Virus record (IMG/VR): IMGVR_UViG_3300027963_003007 | Coordinates: 1 to 25,469 of that record | Reading direction: 5' to 3' (one strand) | DNA from: a virus | Length of the DNA: 25,469 bases | Shown here: positions 8,070 through 14,789 of the stretch, one piece after another | Layout of the letters: each line of letters starts with the position of its first letter | Numbering within the stretch: position 1 is the first letter of the stretch | The notes under the pieces: model-generated | The model's input: only the letters and a program-made list of their open reading frames with translations | Databases searched by the model: none | What the model was told of the DNA's origin: nothing | Made by a program: the position numbers and the translations under genes

Positions 8070-8077
8070 GGTAAATA
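8070..8077 (+). promoter_or_regulatory. Variant late promoter (GGTAAATA)
   Basis: GGTAAATA keeps the TAAATA core of the late promoter and is identical to the element upstream of the minus-strand gene at 15715. It is in the 37-base gap before the gene at 8101, which also has a Shine-Dalgarno AGGAG at 8087-8091. Confidence 0.5.
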
Positions 8078-8100
8078 TAGAAAATTAGGAGAATAACAAT

Positions 8101-8586
8101 ATGACAAACAGAACAATACACATGTCGGGCTGGGGATCCGGTACAGCTGAAATAACCGCAGTATTAGACGGAACCACAGTGTTCGATGGTGAGGTTACAT
8201 TAGAAGAAAAAACCGACGATAACGAAAGCGAGCAAACATCACCCACTGTATTTACATTTGAACTCCCAATGGATTTTCTTGGAACCAAACACATGATAAT
8301 TTCTGTAAAAGGTAATCCAGTAGAATTTGGCCAGATTGTAGCAAATTATACTGAAGTAGATATTGGGTCGGTAATTACATACAGCACCGGGCCTGACGAA
8401 TATACAGATGTTGCAGTCGACGACGAGCACGGCGTCAGAGATCCTCGTACTAATGTTATTATTGACGGAGTCAAGCAAGAAGCCAACAGATTATTAGGAA
8501 AAGGCACATGGCATTATACAGTAAATCCAGGGTCAACACTTGAGCACGACCTTACTATATCTGTTCCTGGACTATATGAAGACTAA
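8101..8586 (+). CDS. Unknown beta-rich protein, probably late-expressed
   Basis: A 161-residue acidic protein that I cannot assign. The first 80 residues alternate in a beta-sandwich manner (TIHMSGWGSGTAEITAVLDG, then FTFELPMDFLGTKHMIISVKG), reminiscent of carbohydrate-binding or fibre-associated modules, but no diagnostic motif is visible. There is no cysteine, signal peptide or membrane segment. Late-type promoter 8070-8077 and a good Shine-Dalgarno site precede it, and an intrinsic terminator follows at 8611-8637, so it closes the transcription unit that begins with the cytidylyltransferase. A virion or adhesion role is plausible from its promoter class only. Confidence 0.75.
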   Translation: MTNRTIHMSGWGSGTAEITAVLDGTTVFDGEVTLEEKTDDNESEQTSPTVFTFELPMDFLGTKHMIISVKGNPVEFGQIVANYTEVDIGSVITYSTGPDEYTDVAVDDEHGVRDPRTNVIIDGVKQEANRLLGKGTWHYTVNPGSTLEHDLTISVPGLYED

Positions 8587-8587
8587 A

Positions 8588-8603
8588 GTTAGTATATACT
8601 AAC
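8588..8603. repeat. Perfect 16-base palindrome
   Basis: GTTAGTATATACTAAC is its own reverse complement and begins two bases after the preceding stop codon (TAA, 8584-8586), eight bases upstream of the terminator stem. It could add a second hairpin to the transcript end or be a protein-binding site on DNA. Confidence 0.6.
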
Positions 8604-8610
8604 CTGCTAA

Positions 8611-8637
8611 AAACCCTTCATTTTGGAGGGTTTTTTT
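8611..8637 (+). terminator. Intrinsic terminator
   Basis: AAACCCT (8611-8617) pairs with AGGGTTT (8627-8633) around a 9-base loop, and the T-run continues to 8637. It separates the late unit 7302-8586 from the sigma70 promoter at 8642. Confidence 0.85.
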
Positions 8638-8641
8638 GTGG

Positions 8642-8670
8642 TTGACCAAAAAAGTCCATTTTGCTACAAT
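8642..8670 (+). promoter_or_regulatory. Sigma70-type promoter, first of three near-identical copies
   Basis: TTGACC (8642-8647), 17-base spacer, TACAAT (8665-8670). The spacer contains GTCCATTT, also present in the copy at 8820. The small gene at 8680 starts nine bases after the -10 box and has no Shine-Dalgarno site. Confidence 0.8.
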
Positions 8671-8679
8671 TATGATATT

Positions 8680-8823
8680 ATGAAAGTCAAGCAAACGTCC
8701 CGCAAAACTCGCGCTCACATGGTGTTGTTTTCCTGCAACACCCCGTTTAAGCCCAAAAGAGTTGAGCTTAAAACCCGTTATCAGCGCCAGCCCAAGCATA
8801 AAAAGATTGCTGATTTCGGTTGA
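8680..8823 (+). CDS. Small basic protein of 47 residues
   Basis: ATG at 8680, stop at 8821-8823. The frame remains open upstream to 8623, but those codons lie over the promoter and the terminator T-run, so the start at 8680 is chosen. The product is strongly basic (MKVKQTSRKTRAHMVLF, then many Lys and Arg), with a single cysteine and no recognisable domain. Small basic early proteins of phages often bind nucleic acid or a host protein; there is no specific evidence here. It is a monocistronic gene between two copies of the same promoter, and the next promoter's TTGACC overlaps its stop codon. Confidence 0.6.
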   Translation: MKVKQTSRKTRAHMVLFSCNTPFKPKRVELKTRYQRQPKHKKIADFG

Positions 8824-8848
8824 CCCAAAATGGTCCATTTGCTATAAT
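8820..8848 (+). promoter_or_regulatory. Sigma70-type promoter, second near-identical copy
   Basis: TTGACC (8820-8825), 17-base spacer, consensus TATAAT (8843-8848). The spacer contains GGTCCATTT; GACC and GGTC form an imperfect inverted repeat spanning the -35 region, a possible operator. It drives the gene at 8880. Confidence 0.88.
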
Positions 8849-8879
8849 ACTTGTATAGAAACTAAAAAGGAGCCCAAAC

Positions 8880-9131
8880 ATGCGACACGTATCAGGTTTT
8901 AGTAATAGCACAAAGATTCGTTTTATTATCGATGGTTTTGGCATGTATGCTACCATAAACGATATCTATACAAAAACAGCCACAGTATCGCATGGTGCCG
9001 CCCTGCGCCTTGCAATTCAAAAATTGGCTTACGATCGCCGTCATAGCAGTTTTGCTGGCGAGGGCCGCCCAGTGGGTGTTGGTATCACCCACGAAGGGCA
9101 CGATGTGCAGATTACACTGATGGCCAACTAA
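8880..9131 (+). CDS. Unknown 83-residue protein
   Basis: A small protein with its own strong promoter and a Shine-Dalgarno AAAGGAG at 8866-8872, seven bases before the ATG. The sequence has an N-terminal beta-type segment (TKIRFIIDGFGMYATI) and a central helix (ALRLAIQKLAYDRRH), ending in ITHEGHDVQITLMAN. I do not recognise the family. There are no cysteines, signal sequence or membrane segments. It is monocistronic and followed immediately by the third copy of the promoter, which suggests an early gene. Confidence 0.7.
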   Translation: MRHVSGFSNSTKIRFIIDGFGMYATINDIYTKTATVSHGAALRLAIQKLAYDRRHSSFAGEGRPVGVGITHEGHDVQITLMAN

Positions 9132-9133
9132 GG

Positions 9134-9162
9134 TTGACCATTAAATCCATTTAGTTTATAAT
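9134..9162 (+). promoter_or_regulatory. Sigma70-type promoter, third near-identical copy
   Basis: TTGACC (9134-9139), 17-base spacer with ATCCATTT, consensus TATAAT (9157-9162). It drives the AAA ATPase, which has a Shine-Dalgarno AAGGAG at 9186-9191. Confidence 0.88.
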
Positions 9163-9197
9163 ATACACATATTAACAACATAGTTAAGGAGCTAAAA

Positions 9198-10223
9198 ATG
9201 TCTACAATTCTTGTAAAAAATGGTAGTTATCGCAATCAACCCGTAAACAATGTAACCTTCGCCCTGGTCAAAGGTTATCAAACTGGAGCTAAAGGAGGCT
9301 ATGTGACAGTAAATGCCGAAGGCTACTTTGGTGAAGAAACGCCAGATGTAGTTCGTATCCGTGTCAATTCAATTGAAGATATAGAGTTTACCGCAGGTGG
9401 CTCTGTTGAGTCACCTGTTGCAACTGCTCCGGCTAAAGCACCAGTGGAAACTGACGAAGAAGTTATGACTCGTATTGGCGAGCGTTTTGATATCCTAGAC
9501 CAAATGACCAAGGCTACAATTGCCGGTGATGTCCGTGCTATGATTGTAGTTGGCCCTCCGGGTGTAGGCAAGAGTTATGGCGTTGAAAAACAGTTGGAGC
9601 ATTCGGGCTTGTTTGATCAGTTGAGTGGTCGCAAGATCAAGTATGAGGTTATTAAAGGTGCAATGACTCCAATTGGTCTCTACTGCACTTTGTATAAACA
9701 TTCAGACAAGAACAATGTGTTGGTGTTTGATGACTGTGATTCAGTGTTCCAGGACGACTTGAGCTTGAACATTCTCAAGGCCGCCCTGGACTCTGGCAAG
9801 AAGCGTCGTATCTATTGGAACAGTGATAGTGCCATGCTACGTCGTGAAGGTGTTCCAGACATGTTTGACTTCAAAGGTGCCTGTATCTTCATCACTAACT
9901 TGCAGTTCCAAAATCTGAAAAGCAAGAAGTTGCAAGACCATTTGGAGGCATTGCAGAGTCGTTGCCACTTTTTGGACCTTACACTCAACACTATGCGTGA
10001 TCGCTTCTTGCGTATCAAGCAAATTTATCTCAAAGGCGAGTTGTTCGCAGACTACGATTTTAACTCGGAACAAGGTGATGAGATCATTGGGTTTATGGAA
10101 GCAAACCAAACTCGTTTACGTGAAATGAGCCTGCGTATGGCTCTTAAGATTGCAGACTTGACCAAAGTGTCCGAGACAAATTGGAAGTCCTTGGCCGCTA
10201 GTACCTGTATGAAGAACAGTTAA
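9198..10223 (+). CDS. AAA-type ATPase
   Basis: A 341-residue protein with an N-terminal region of about 75 residues of beta character (MSTILVKNGSYRNQPVNNVT and onward), an Ala/Pro linker (about 70-85) and a P-loop ATPase domain. Walker A is GPPGVGKS at 119-126 and Walker B is VLVFDDCDS at 164-172; FITN in the following strand resembles sensor 1. It is not a clamp loader of the gp44 type, since it lacks the zinc site and SRC motif, although RCHFLDL may play the arginine-finger part. Similar single-copy ATPases occur in T4-like aquatic phages without known function. It is expressed from its own sigma70 promoter and ends at two hairpins. Confidence 0.85.
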   Translation: MSTILVKNGSYRNQPVNNVTFALVKGYQTGAKGGYVTVNAEGYFGEETPDVVRIRVNSIEDIEFTAGGSVESPVATAPAKAPVETDEEVMTRIGERFDILDQMTKATIAGDVRAMIVVGPPGVGKSYGVEKQLEHSGLFDQLSGRKIKYEVIKGAMTPIGLYCTLYKHSDKNNVLVFDDCDSVFQDDLSLNILKAALDSGKKRRIYWNSDSAMLRREGVPDMFDFKGACIFITNLQFQNLKSKKLQDHLEALQSRCHFLDLTLNTMRDRFLRIKQIYLKGELFADYDFNSEQGDEIIGFMEANQTRLREMSLRMALKIADLTKVSETNWKSLAASTCMKNS

Positions 10224-10235
10224 TTAGTTAGCTCC

Positions 10236-10255
10236 TGGGTAGTGCAAACTACCCA
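10236..10255 (+). repeat. Eight-base-pair hairpin with GCAA tetraloop
   Basis: TGGGTAGT (10236-10243) pairs perfectly with ACTACCCA (10248-10255) around GCAA, a stable GNRA loop. It lacks a T-run and precedes the real terminator, so it may stabilise the mRNA 3' end. Confidence 0.65.
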
Positions 10256-10261
10256 TTTACA

Positions 10262-10293
10262 ACAGGTATCTGTAAAAAGATACCTGTTTTTTT
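10262..10293 (+). terminator. Intrinsic terminator after the AAA ATPase
   Basis: ACAGGTATC (10262-10270) pairs with GATACCTGT (10279-10287), an 8-base loop between, followed by T residues to 10293. It insulates the sigma70-driven unit from the late promoter at 10299. Confidence 0.9.
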
Positions 10294-10298
10294 ATTAT

Positions 10299-10306
10299 TA
10301 TAAATA
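10299..10306 (+). promoter_or_regulatory. T4-type late promoter (TATAAATA)
   Basis: Exact TATAAATA directly after a terminator and ten bases before the start of rSAM 4. There is no Shine-Dalgarno site between, so a very short leader is predicted. Confidence 0.78.
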
Positions 10307-10316
10307 GTAATATACC

Positions 10317-11465
10317 ATGAAAAAATATTGTGTATTACCATTTATAACTGTCAGGATTGAAGACAATAAAAATTTAAATTCAATGGGATTTAGGCCGTGT
10401 TGTTTTTATAAAGACACAACCCTGCCAGCTTTTACAAATGTTAATGACTATTTACATTCTGATTTTTTAAAAAATCTTCAACAACACCTACTTACTCAAG
10501 ACGAATTGCCTCCTGGATGCAATAGTTGTTCTACTATTGAATCAAAAAATCAACTTAGTGTAAGACAACTTAAAAATAAATTTTTCCAAAACCTAGTGTT
10601 GCAACAGACAGCTATACAAGAATTAGATATTTTTCCATCAAACACTTGTAATTTAGCTTGTATAATGTGCGGCCCAAAACATAGTAGTTCGGTCGCTGCA
10701 GAACAAAAAAAATTAGGATGGATTACTGAGATCTATAATTTTGATGAGACAGATTTAATTCTAGACTCCTTAAAACAACTATCAAACTTACAATACATTC
10801 ATATTGCCGGCGGTGAATTTTTTTACTCCAAACATTGTTTAAAAATATTGGAAGCAATTCAGACGGCAAAAATACCCAATGTTGAGTTTATAACCAATGG
10901 AACTATTTGTAATGACAAACACATTTCTATTTTAAAAACGTTTGAAAATTTAAGTCTTCGTTTTAGTATAGATGGCATTAATGATTATTATGACTTTATT
11001 AGATATCCTGCAAAGTGGAATGAGGTTAAAACAAATATTTTAAATTATAAAAATCAATTACCTAATGCACACTTGGAATTGGTCATGGTGGTGCAACCAT
11101 TGAATATTTTTGGTATACTAGAATGGATTCAGTGGGCGAACGATAATAATATAGAAACACACTGGCAATTGATAGGTGGAGATATGGGATGGGGAGCAAT
11201 TACAGCCGAAGAAAAACAATCAGCAGCTGATTTTATTTTTTCTAATTATAAAAAATTTAAGTTAAACCAAAAACAACTGGTCACAATGCTTAATTACGCA
11301 AAAAATACCATACCTAATCTTCCGTTTACAGTCCAAGAAAGAGAACAATTTATATTTAAATTGGTTCAACTTTGTAAACACAGAAAGATACTAACCGAAA
11401 CGGTAATCAAATTACTTGGACCGTGGAAAGAACTTCAAGAAATAATTGCAATGGAACTGTCATAA
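10317..11465 (+). CDS. Radical SAM protein with N-terminal twitch-like cysteine region (rSAM 4 of 6), late-expressed
   Basis: A 382-residue member of the family. The N-terminal cysteines are C5, C28-C29 (PCCFYK, shared with rSAM 6), C68 and C71 (GCNSC). The radical SAM motif is C111, C115, C118. The AdoMet-binding GGE motif at 165-168 ends in F instead of the usual P. The later segment reads SIDGINDYYDFIRYPAKW. The C-terminus differs from rSAM 2, 3, 5 and 6 and has no clear D-x-x-R segment. The gene stands alone between a terminator with late promoter on one side and the uvsW promoter on the other. It is strikingly AT-rich (14 of 60 G or C at 10921-10980, against 30 of 60 at 12241-12300 in uvsW), which suggests separate acquisition. 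Confidence 0.87.
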   Translation: MKKYCVLPFITVRIEDNKNLNSMGFRPCCFYKDTTLPAFTNVNDYLHSDFLKNLQQHLLTQDELPPGCNSCSTIESKNQLSVRQLKNKFFQNLVLQQTAIQELDIFPSNTCNLACIMCGPKHSSSVAAEQKKLGWITEIYNFDETDLILDSLKQLSNLQYIHIAGGEFFYSKHCLKILEAIQTAKIPNVEFITNGTICNDKHISILKTFENLSLRFSIDGINDYYDFIRYPAKWNEVKTNILNYKNQLPNAHLELVMVVQPLNIFGILEWIQWANDNNIETHWQLIGGDMGWGAITAEEKQSAADFIFSNYKKFKLNQKQLVTMLNYAKNTIPNLPFTVQEREQFIFKLVQLCKHRKILTETVIKLLGPWKELQEIIAMELS

Positions 11466-11468
11466 TAT

Positions 11469-11498
11469 TTGACTTCGCAGAAATAAGTATGTTATACT
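11469..11498 (+). promoter_or_regulatory. Sigma70-type promoter of uvsW
   Basis: TTGACT (11469-11474), 18-base spacer, TATACT (11493-11498). The ATG of uvsW follows six bases after the -10 box with no Shine-Dalgarno site, so a leaderless mRNA is predicted. Confidence 0.75.
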
Positions 11499-11504
11499 GT
11501 TACA

Positions 11505-12965
11505 ATGCGAACAGCTAAAATTATAATCCGTGATGAAGTCAATATCAAAATAGAAGGACTTGAACTTGATGCTCGTCGTGCATTGGTTACAGCTTTCAAG
11601 TATGATGTGCCAGGTGCCCGTTACTTGCCAGCAGTTAGACTAGGACGATGGGATGGCAAGGTCAGTTACTTCCAACTAGGTGGCAGCACTTATGTGAACC
11701 TGTTGCCAGAGATCATTCCTATACTTGAAAAGTTTAACTATGACATTGAACTGGATGACCAGCGTGACTACTCAACCACATTCAAATTTGAAAGTGTAAC
11801 TGAGCAATCATTTGGTCATATTGCTTGGGGCAAAGGTCATCCGCTAGAAGGCGAACCAATGGTGTTGCGTGACTATCAAGTGGAGATCATCAACAACTTT
11901 TTGGCTGATCCACAATGCATCCAGGAGATTGCCACAGGTGCTGGCAAAACAGTTATCACAGCCGCACTCAGCAATGCAGTAGCGCCATATGGCCGCACAG
12001 TGGTAATTGTTCCTAACAAAAGTCTAGTAACACAAACAGAAAAAGACTATATCAACATGCAACAGGATGTGGGTGTGTATTTTGGCGACCGTAAGGAATG
12101 GGGACGACAGCACACCATCTGCACTTGGCAAAGTTTGAATATTTTGCTGAAGAATACAAAGAACTCAGTGGGTGATGTAACCATACAAGAGTTCTTGGAA
12201 GATGTAGTGTGTGTTATTGTTGACGAAGTGCATATGGCCAAGGCAGATGCATTAAAGAGTTTGCTGACTGGGGTAATGAGTCGTGTGCCCATACGTTGGG
12301 GACTCACAGGAACCATACCTAAAGAACCATTTGAGTCGCAAGCACTCAAGTGTAGTCTTGGCCCGGTTATTGGCAAACTCACTGCCAGTGAACTACAAAG
12401 CCAAGGCGTGTTGGCTCAGTGCCATGTGAACATTGTGCAGTTGGTTGACCACGCAGAGTTTACCAATTACCAAAGTGAATTGAAGTTCTTATTGGAAGAA
12501 CCCGATAGACTTAAAACAATAGCTCAACTGATTGCACAGGTCAATGCCACAGGCAATACATTGGTGTTAGTAGATAGAGTAGCCGGGGGACATGCCTTGG
12601 TAGAACTATTAGGTGACCTGGCAGTGTTTGTCAGTGGAGCAACCAAAGCAAAGGATAGACAAGATGAGTATGATGAAGTTGCCACCAGCACTGGCAAGAT
12701 TATTGTGGCGACTTACGGTGTGGCCGCTGTGGGTATTAATTTGCCTAGGATTTTTAATTTGGTTCTTGTGGAGCCCGGAAAGAGCTTTGTCCGCGTTATA
12801 CAATCAATTGGAAGAGGCATTAGAAAAGCGGAAGACAAGGACCACGTCCAGATCTGGGACGTGACCAGCACTTGTAAATTTGCCAAGCGCCATTTGACCA
12901 AGCGCAAACAGTTTTATAAAGAAGCCAACTATCCATTTACACAAGAGAAACTGGAATGGAAATAA
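11505..12965 (+). CDS. uvsW: UvsW, superfamily 2 RNA/DNA helicase
   Basis: A 486-residue helicase (T4 UvsW is about 500). The N-terminal 110 residues form the small DNA-binding domain typical of UvsW, with LGRWDGK near 46-52. Motif Q/Ia precedes Walker A ATGAGKT at 143-149, motif II is DEVH at 240-243, motif III region is GLTGT, and motif VI is QSIGRGIRKA near the C-terminus. UvsW unwinds branched DNA and R-loops, switching T4 from origin to recombination-driven replication. It has its own sigma70 promoter here, whereas T4 uvsW is a late gene. The start is set by the six-base distance to the -10 box. Confidence 0.95.
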   Translation: MRTAKIIIRDEVNIKIEGLELDARRALVTAFKYDVPGARYLPAVRLGRWDGKVSYFQLGGSTYVNLLPEIIPILEKFNYDIELDDQRDYSTTFKFESVTEQSFGHIAWGKGHPLEGEPMVLRDYQVEIINNFLADPQCIQEIATGAGKTVITAALSNAVAPYGRTVVIVPNKSLVTQTEKDYINMQQDVGVYFGDRKEWGRQHTICTWQSLNILLKNTKNSVGDVTIQEFLEDVVCVIVDEVHMAKADALKSLLTGVMSRVPIRWGLTGTIPKEPFESQALKCSLGPVIGKLTASELQSQGVLAQCHVNIVQLVDHAEFTNYQSELKFLLEEPDRLKTIAQLIAQVNATGNTLVLVDRVAGGHALVELLGDLAVFVSGATKAKDRQDEYDEVATSTGKIIVATYGVAAVGINLPRIFNLVLVEPGKSFVRVIQSIGRGIRKAEDKDHVQIWDVTSTCKFAKRHLTKRKQFYKEANYPFTQEKLEWK

Positions 12966-12968
12966 AGG

Positions 12969-12996
12969 TTGCACTTATAGTAAAATATGTTATAAT
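12969..12996 (+). promoter_or_regulatory. Sigma70-type promoter
   Basis: TTGCAC (12969-12974), 16-base spacer, consensus TATAAT (12991-12996), six bases before the ATG at 13003. No Shine-Dalgarno site is present, so a leaderless transcript is predicted for the head of the 13003-15367 operon. Confidence 0.78.
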
Positions 12997-13002
12997 ACAT
13001 GT

Positions 13003-13503
13003 ATGAGAATACTAACACTTGACAATGAACCATTTGATCTAGATCACCTTCCGGAAGAAGTAGATGACATGCGCTTTGCTATTTTTGACAACAGCGACCC
13101 CAAGGACCCAGACTATCACTATATTCCCTTAATCTTCTTGGAAAGTTTTACAGCGCCAGCTCTGGTGCTACGAATAGGTTCGCACAGAATCCGTATGCCT
13201 GTGGACTGGCAGATTCTAATCGGCGAACCCGACATTGGTGATCTTGAAGTATTGCCATTGACATCCATAAACGATCGTGGGTTTAAAGCATTTCAATTCA
13301 ATCCACTCAGCAGTTTCAGACCCAGCTTTCCGGACATTGAAATCATTGACATATATCAAGAAGTGTCGTGGTATGCGCCTAAACTAAAGAATGGTCAAAT
13401 GTTGTGTGTGCCAATCAGCGAAGGCGATGAACCTGAGTGTGTGTATTTTGTCAAAGACATCAGTCGTAACTGTGAAGTGGTAAACTATAACTTGGCGTGG
13501 TAA
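13003..13503 (+). CDS. Conserved unknown protein of T4-like aquatic phages
   Basis: A 166-residue acidic protein that starts MRILTLDNEPFDLDHLPEEV. The central part (IPLIFLESFTAPALVLRIG, then RIRMPVDWQILIGEP) and the end (LKNGQMLCVPIS, then CVYFVKDIS) look like a conserved single-domain beta-rich protein that I recall from T4-like aquatic phages, with no assigned role. There are no membrane segments or metal-binding motifs. It heads a run of overlapping genes that includes probable gp62, so it probably has a replication- or transcription-linked role, but this is from context only. The start is fixed by the promoter six bases upstream. Confidence 0.8.
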   Translation: MRILTLDNEPFDLDHLPEEVDDMRFAIFDNSDPKDPDYHYIPLIFLESFTAPALVLRIGSHRIRMPVDWQILIGEPDIGDLEVLPLTSINDRGFKAFQFNPLSSFRPSFPDIEIIDIYQEVSWYAPKLKNGQMLCVPISEGDEPECVYFVKDISRNCEVVNYNLAW

Positions 13504-13679
13504 TGGCAATCAATTATGTAGATCCAAGGACAAGTGATGGTAGACCTTTACATGATCACATTATGGAAGATCAAATGTGGGGAGAAATCCGCAGAATGGC
13601 CAAAACCAATTCCACTTTACAAGAAGCCCTGGAACGTGTTATAATGATATATCAATTGATCAAAACCAATGAGCGATAA
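13503..13679 (+). CDS. Small conserved unknown protein (58 residues)
   Basis: The ATG at 13503 overlaps the preceding stop as TAATG, the junction type used repeatedly in this window; a GTG at 13497 in the same frame would add two residues. The protein is helical and charged, with MEDQMWGEIRRMAKTNSTLQ and ERVIMIYQLIKT as two probable helices. No family is recognised. It overlaps the next gene by 11 bases. Confidence 0.7.
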   Translation: MAINYVDPRTSDGRPLHDHIMEDQMWGEIRRMAKTNSTLQEALERVIMIYQLIKTNER

Positions 13680-14118
13680 ACTTAGTATCAACAATGAAAT
13701 GGCTGTATTTGATCGTAAGGATCGAGAGTTTTACAGTGAGTTAACTGTGGAAGAACGTAAAAAGTTCAGCAACTTCTTAATGATTCGATATGGCTCAAGT
13801 GTGCAAGGCAGTCGAGACCTGCAAGAGTTTTACTTGATCTCAACTAACGAACGACTCAACAAACATTTTTTCAATATCAATCGGCATCCAAAACTACAAT
13901 GGCTGTGTGCTACCACAGTGAGTCCGGGGTTAGGTACACAGCGTCATCAGTGGATTGCTCCTAAGAAAAAAGAACCCGGTGCTGGTAGTATTCGTAAACA
14001 ATTAGCAGAACTATATCCACATCTCAAAGACGATGAACTAGAGTTGATGGCCCAGATCAATACCAAAAAAGACATTGATGAATATTTACGAGCCTCAGGA
14101 CAAGACACAAAGAAATGA
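13669..14118 (+). CDS. Probable clamp-loader small subunit (gp62-like)
   Basis: A 149-residue protein whose layout resembles gp62 of T4-like aquatic phages. An N-terminal helical region leads into F-L-M-I-R-Y-G-S-S, then a segment with YLISTNERLNKHFF that corresponds to the usual N-x-x-N region, LQWLCATT, and a basic RHQWIAPKKK that parallels the YGKWAK of T4 gp62. A final helical domain (IRKQLAELYPHLKDDELELM) follows. gp62 joins four gp44 subunits to load the sliding clamp gp45 at primer ends. Neither gp44 nor gp45 is in the window, so the call is based on sequence layout and on the replication context. It overlaps the next gene in ATGA. Confidence 0.5.
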   Translation: MSDKLSINNEMAVFDRKDREFYSELTVEERKKFSNFLMIRYGSSVQGSRDLQEFYLISTNERLNKHFFNINRHPKLQWLCATTVSPGLGTQRHQWIAPKKKEPGAGSIRKQLAELYPHLKDDELELMAQINTKKDIDEYLRASGQDTKK

Positions 14119-14789
14119 CCTATACCTGTCAGTATTGTCGTAAAGACTTTATGAAAGAGTCTAGTCTTGCGGTGCATTCATGCGAACCGCGACGTCGTCG
14201 TATGGAACGAGATGAAGCAGGGGTGCGTTTAGGATTCAATGCTTATTTAAAGTTCTATGAACTGACACAGGGTAGTGCCAAGCTAAAAACATTTGATGAC
14301 TTTTGTGAAAGTGCTTACTATCGTGCATTTGTGAAGTTTGGTCGCTATTGTGTAGACATTCGTGCAGTAAATCCAGCACGTTTTGTAGAATGGGTGTTGA
14401 AACAAAACAAAAAGATTGACCATTGGTGCAAAGATACAGTATATACTGAATACCTAACCGATTACTTGCGTGTGGAAAATATAAACGATGCATTGGCCCG
14501 TGCTGTGGAGTTTGGTATTGACTGGGCAGAGCAGTCGGGTCACCCAGCAGAAGATTGCTTACGTTATGGCAACACCAATGCTATGGTGTATGCTGTGACT
14601 GCAGGTCGCATTAGCCCTTGGATCATTTACAACAGTGAATCTGGACAAAAGTTTCTAAGCGAATTAGATGCCACACAAGTGGCCATGGTATGGCCCTACA
14701 TCGATGCAGACTTTTGGATGAAGAAATTTCAAGACTATCCAGCAGACCAAGAGTATGCTAGAGATATATTAACTAAGGCAGGATGGTAA
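14115..14789 (+). CDS. Zinc-finger (C2HC) protein of unknown function
   Basis: A 224-residue protein. The N-terminus has a single zinc finger with C5, C8, H21 and C23 (CX2CX12HXC), followed directly by a basic RRRRM stretch, a common arrangement for nucleic acid binding. The remaining 190 residues are mostly helical with many aromatics (FNAYLKFYEL, FVEWVLKQNKKIDHW) and no known catalytic motif. I recall similar proteins in the replication clusters of T4-like phages but know of no function. Overlaps on both sides (ATGA upstream, TAATG downstream) place it in the operon with probable gp62 and the DnaE-like gene. Confidence 0.8.
   Translation: MTYTCQYCRKDFMKESSLAVHSCEPRRRRMERDEAGVRLGFNAYLKFYELTQGSAKLKTFDDFCESAYYRAFVKFGRYCVDIRAVNPARFVEWVLKQNKKIDHWCKDTVYTEYLTDYLRVENINDALARAVEFGIDWAEQSGHPAEDCLRYGNTNAMVYAVTAGRISPWIIYNSESGQKFLSELDATQVAMVWPYIDADFWMKKFQDYPADQEYARDILTKAGW

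Noticed and set aside
9198-10223. gp44 clamp-loader large subunit
   Set aside because: The Walker motifs fit any AAA ATPase, but the N-terminal beta region with linker and the missing SRC-type motif do not match gp44.
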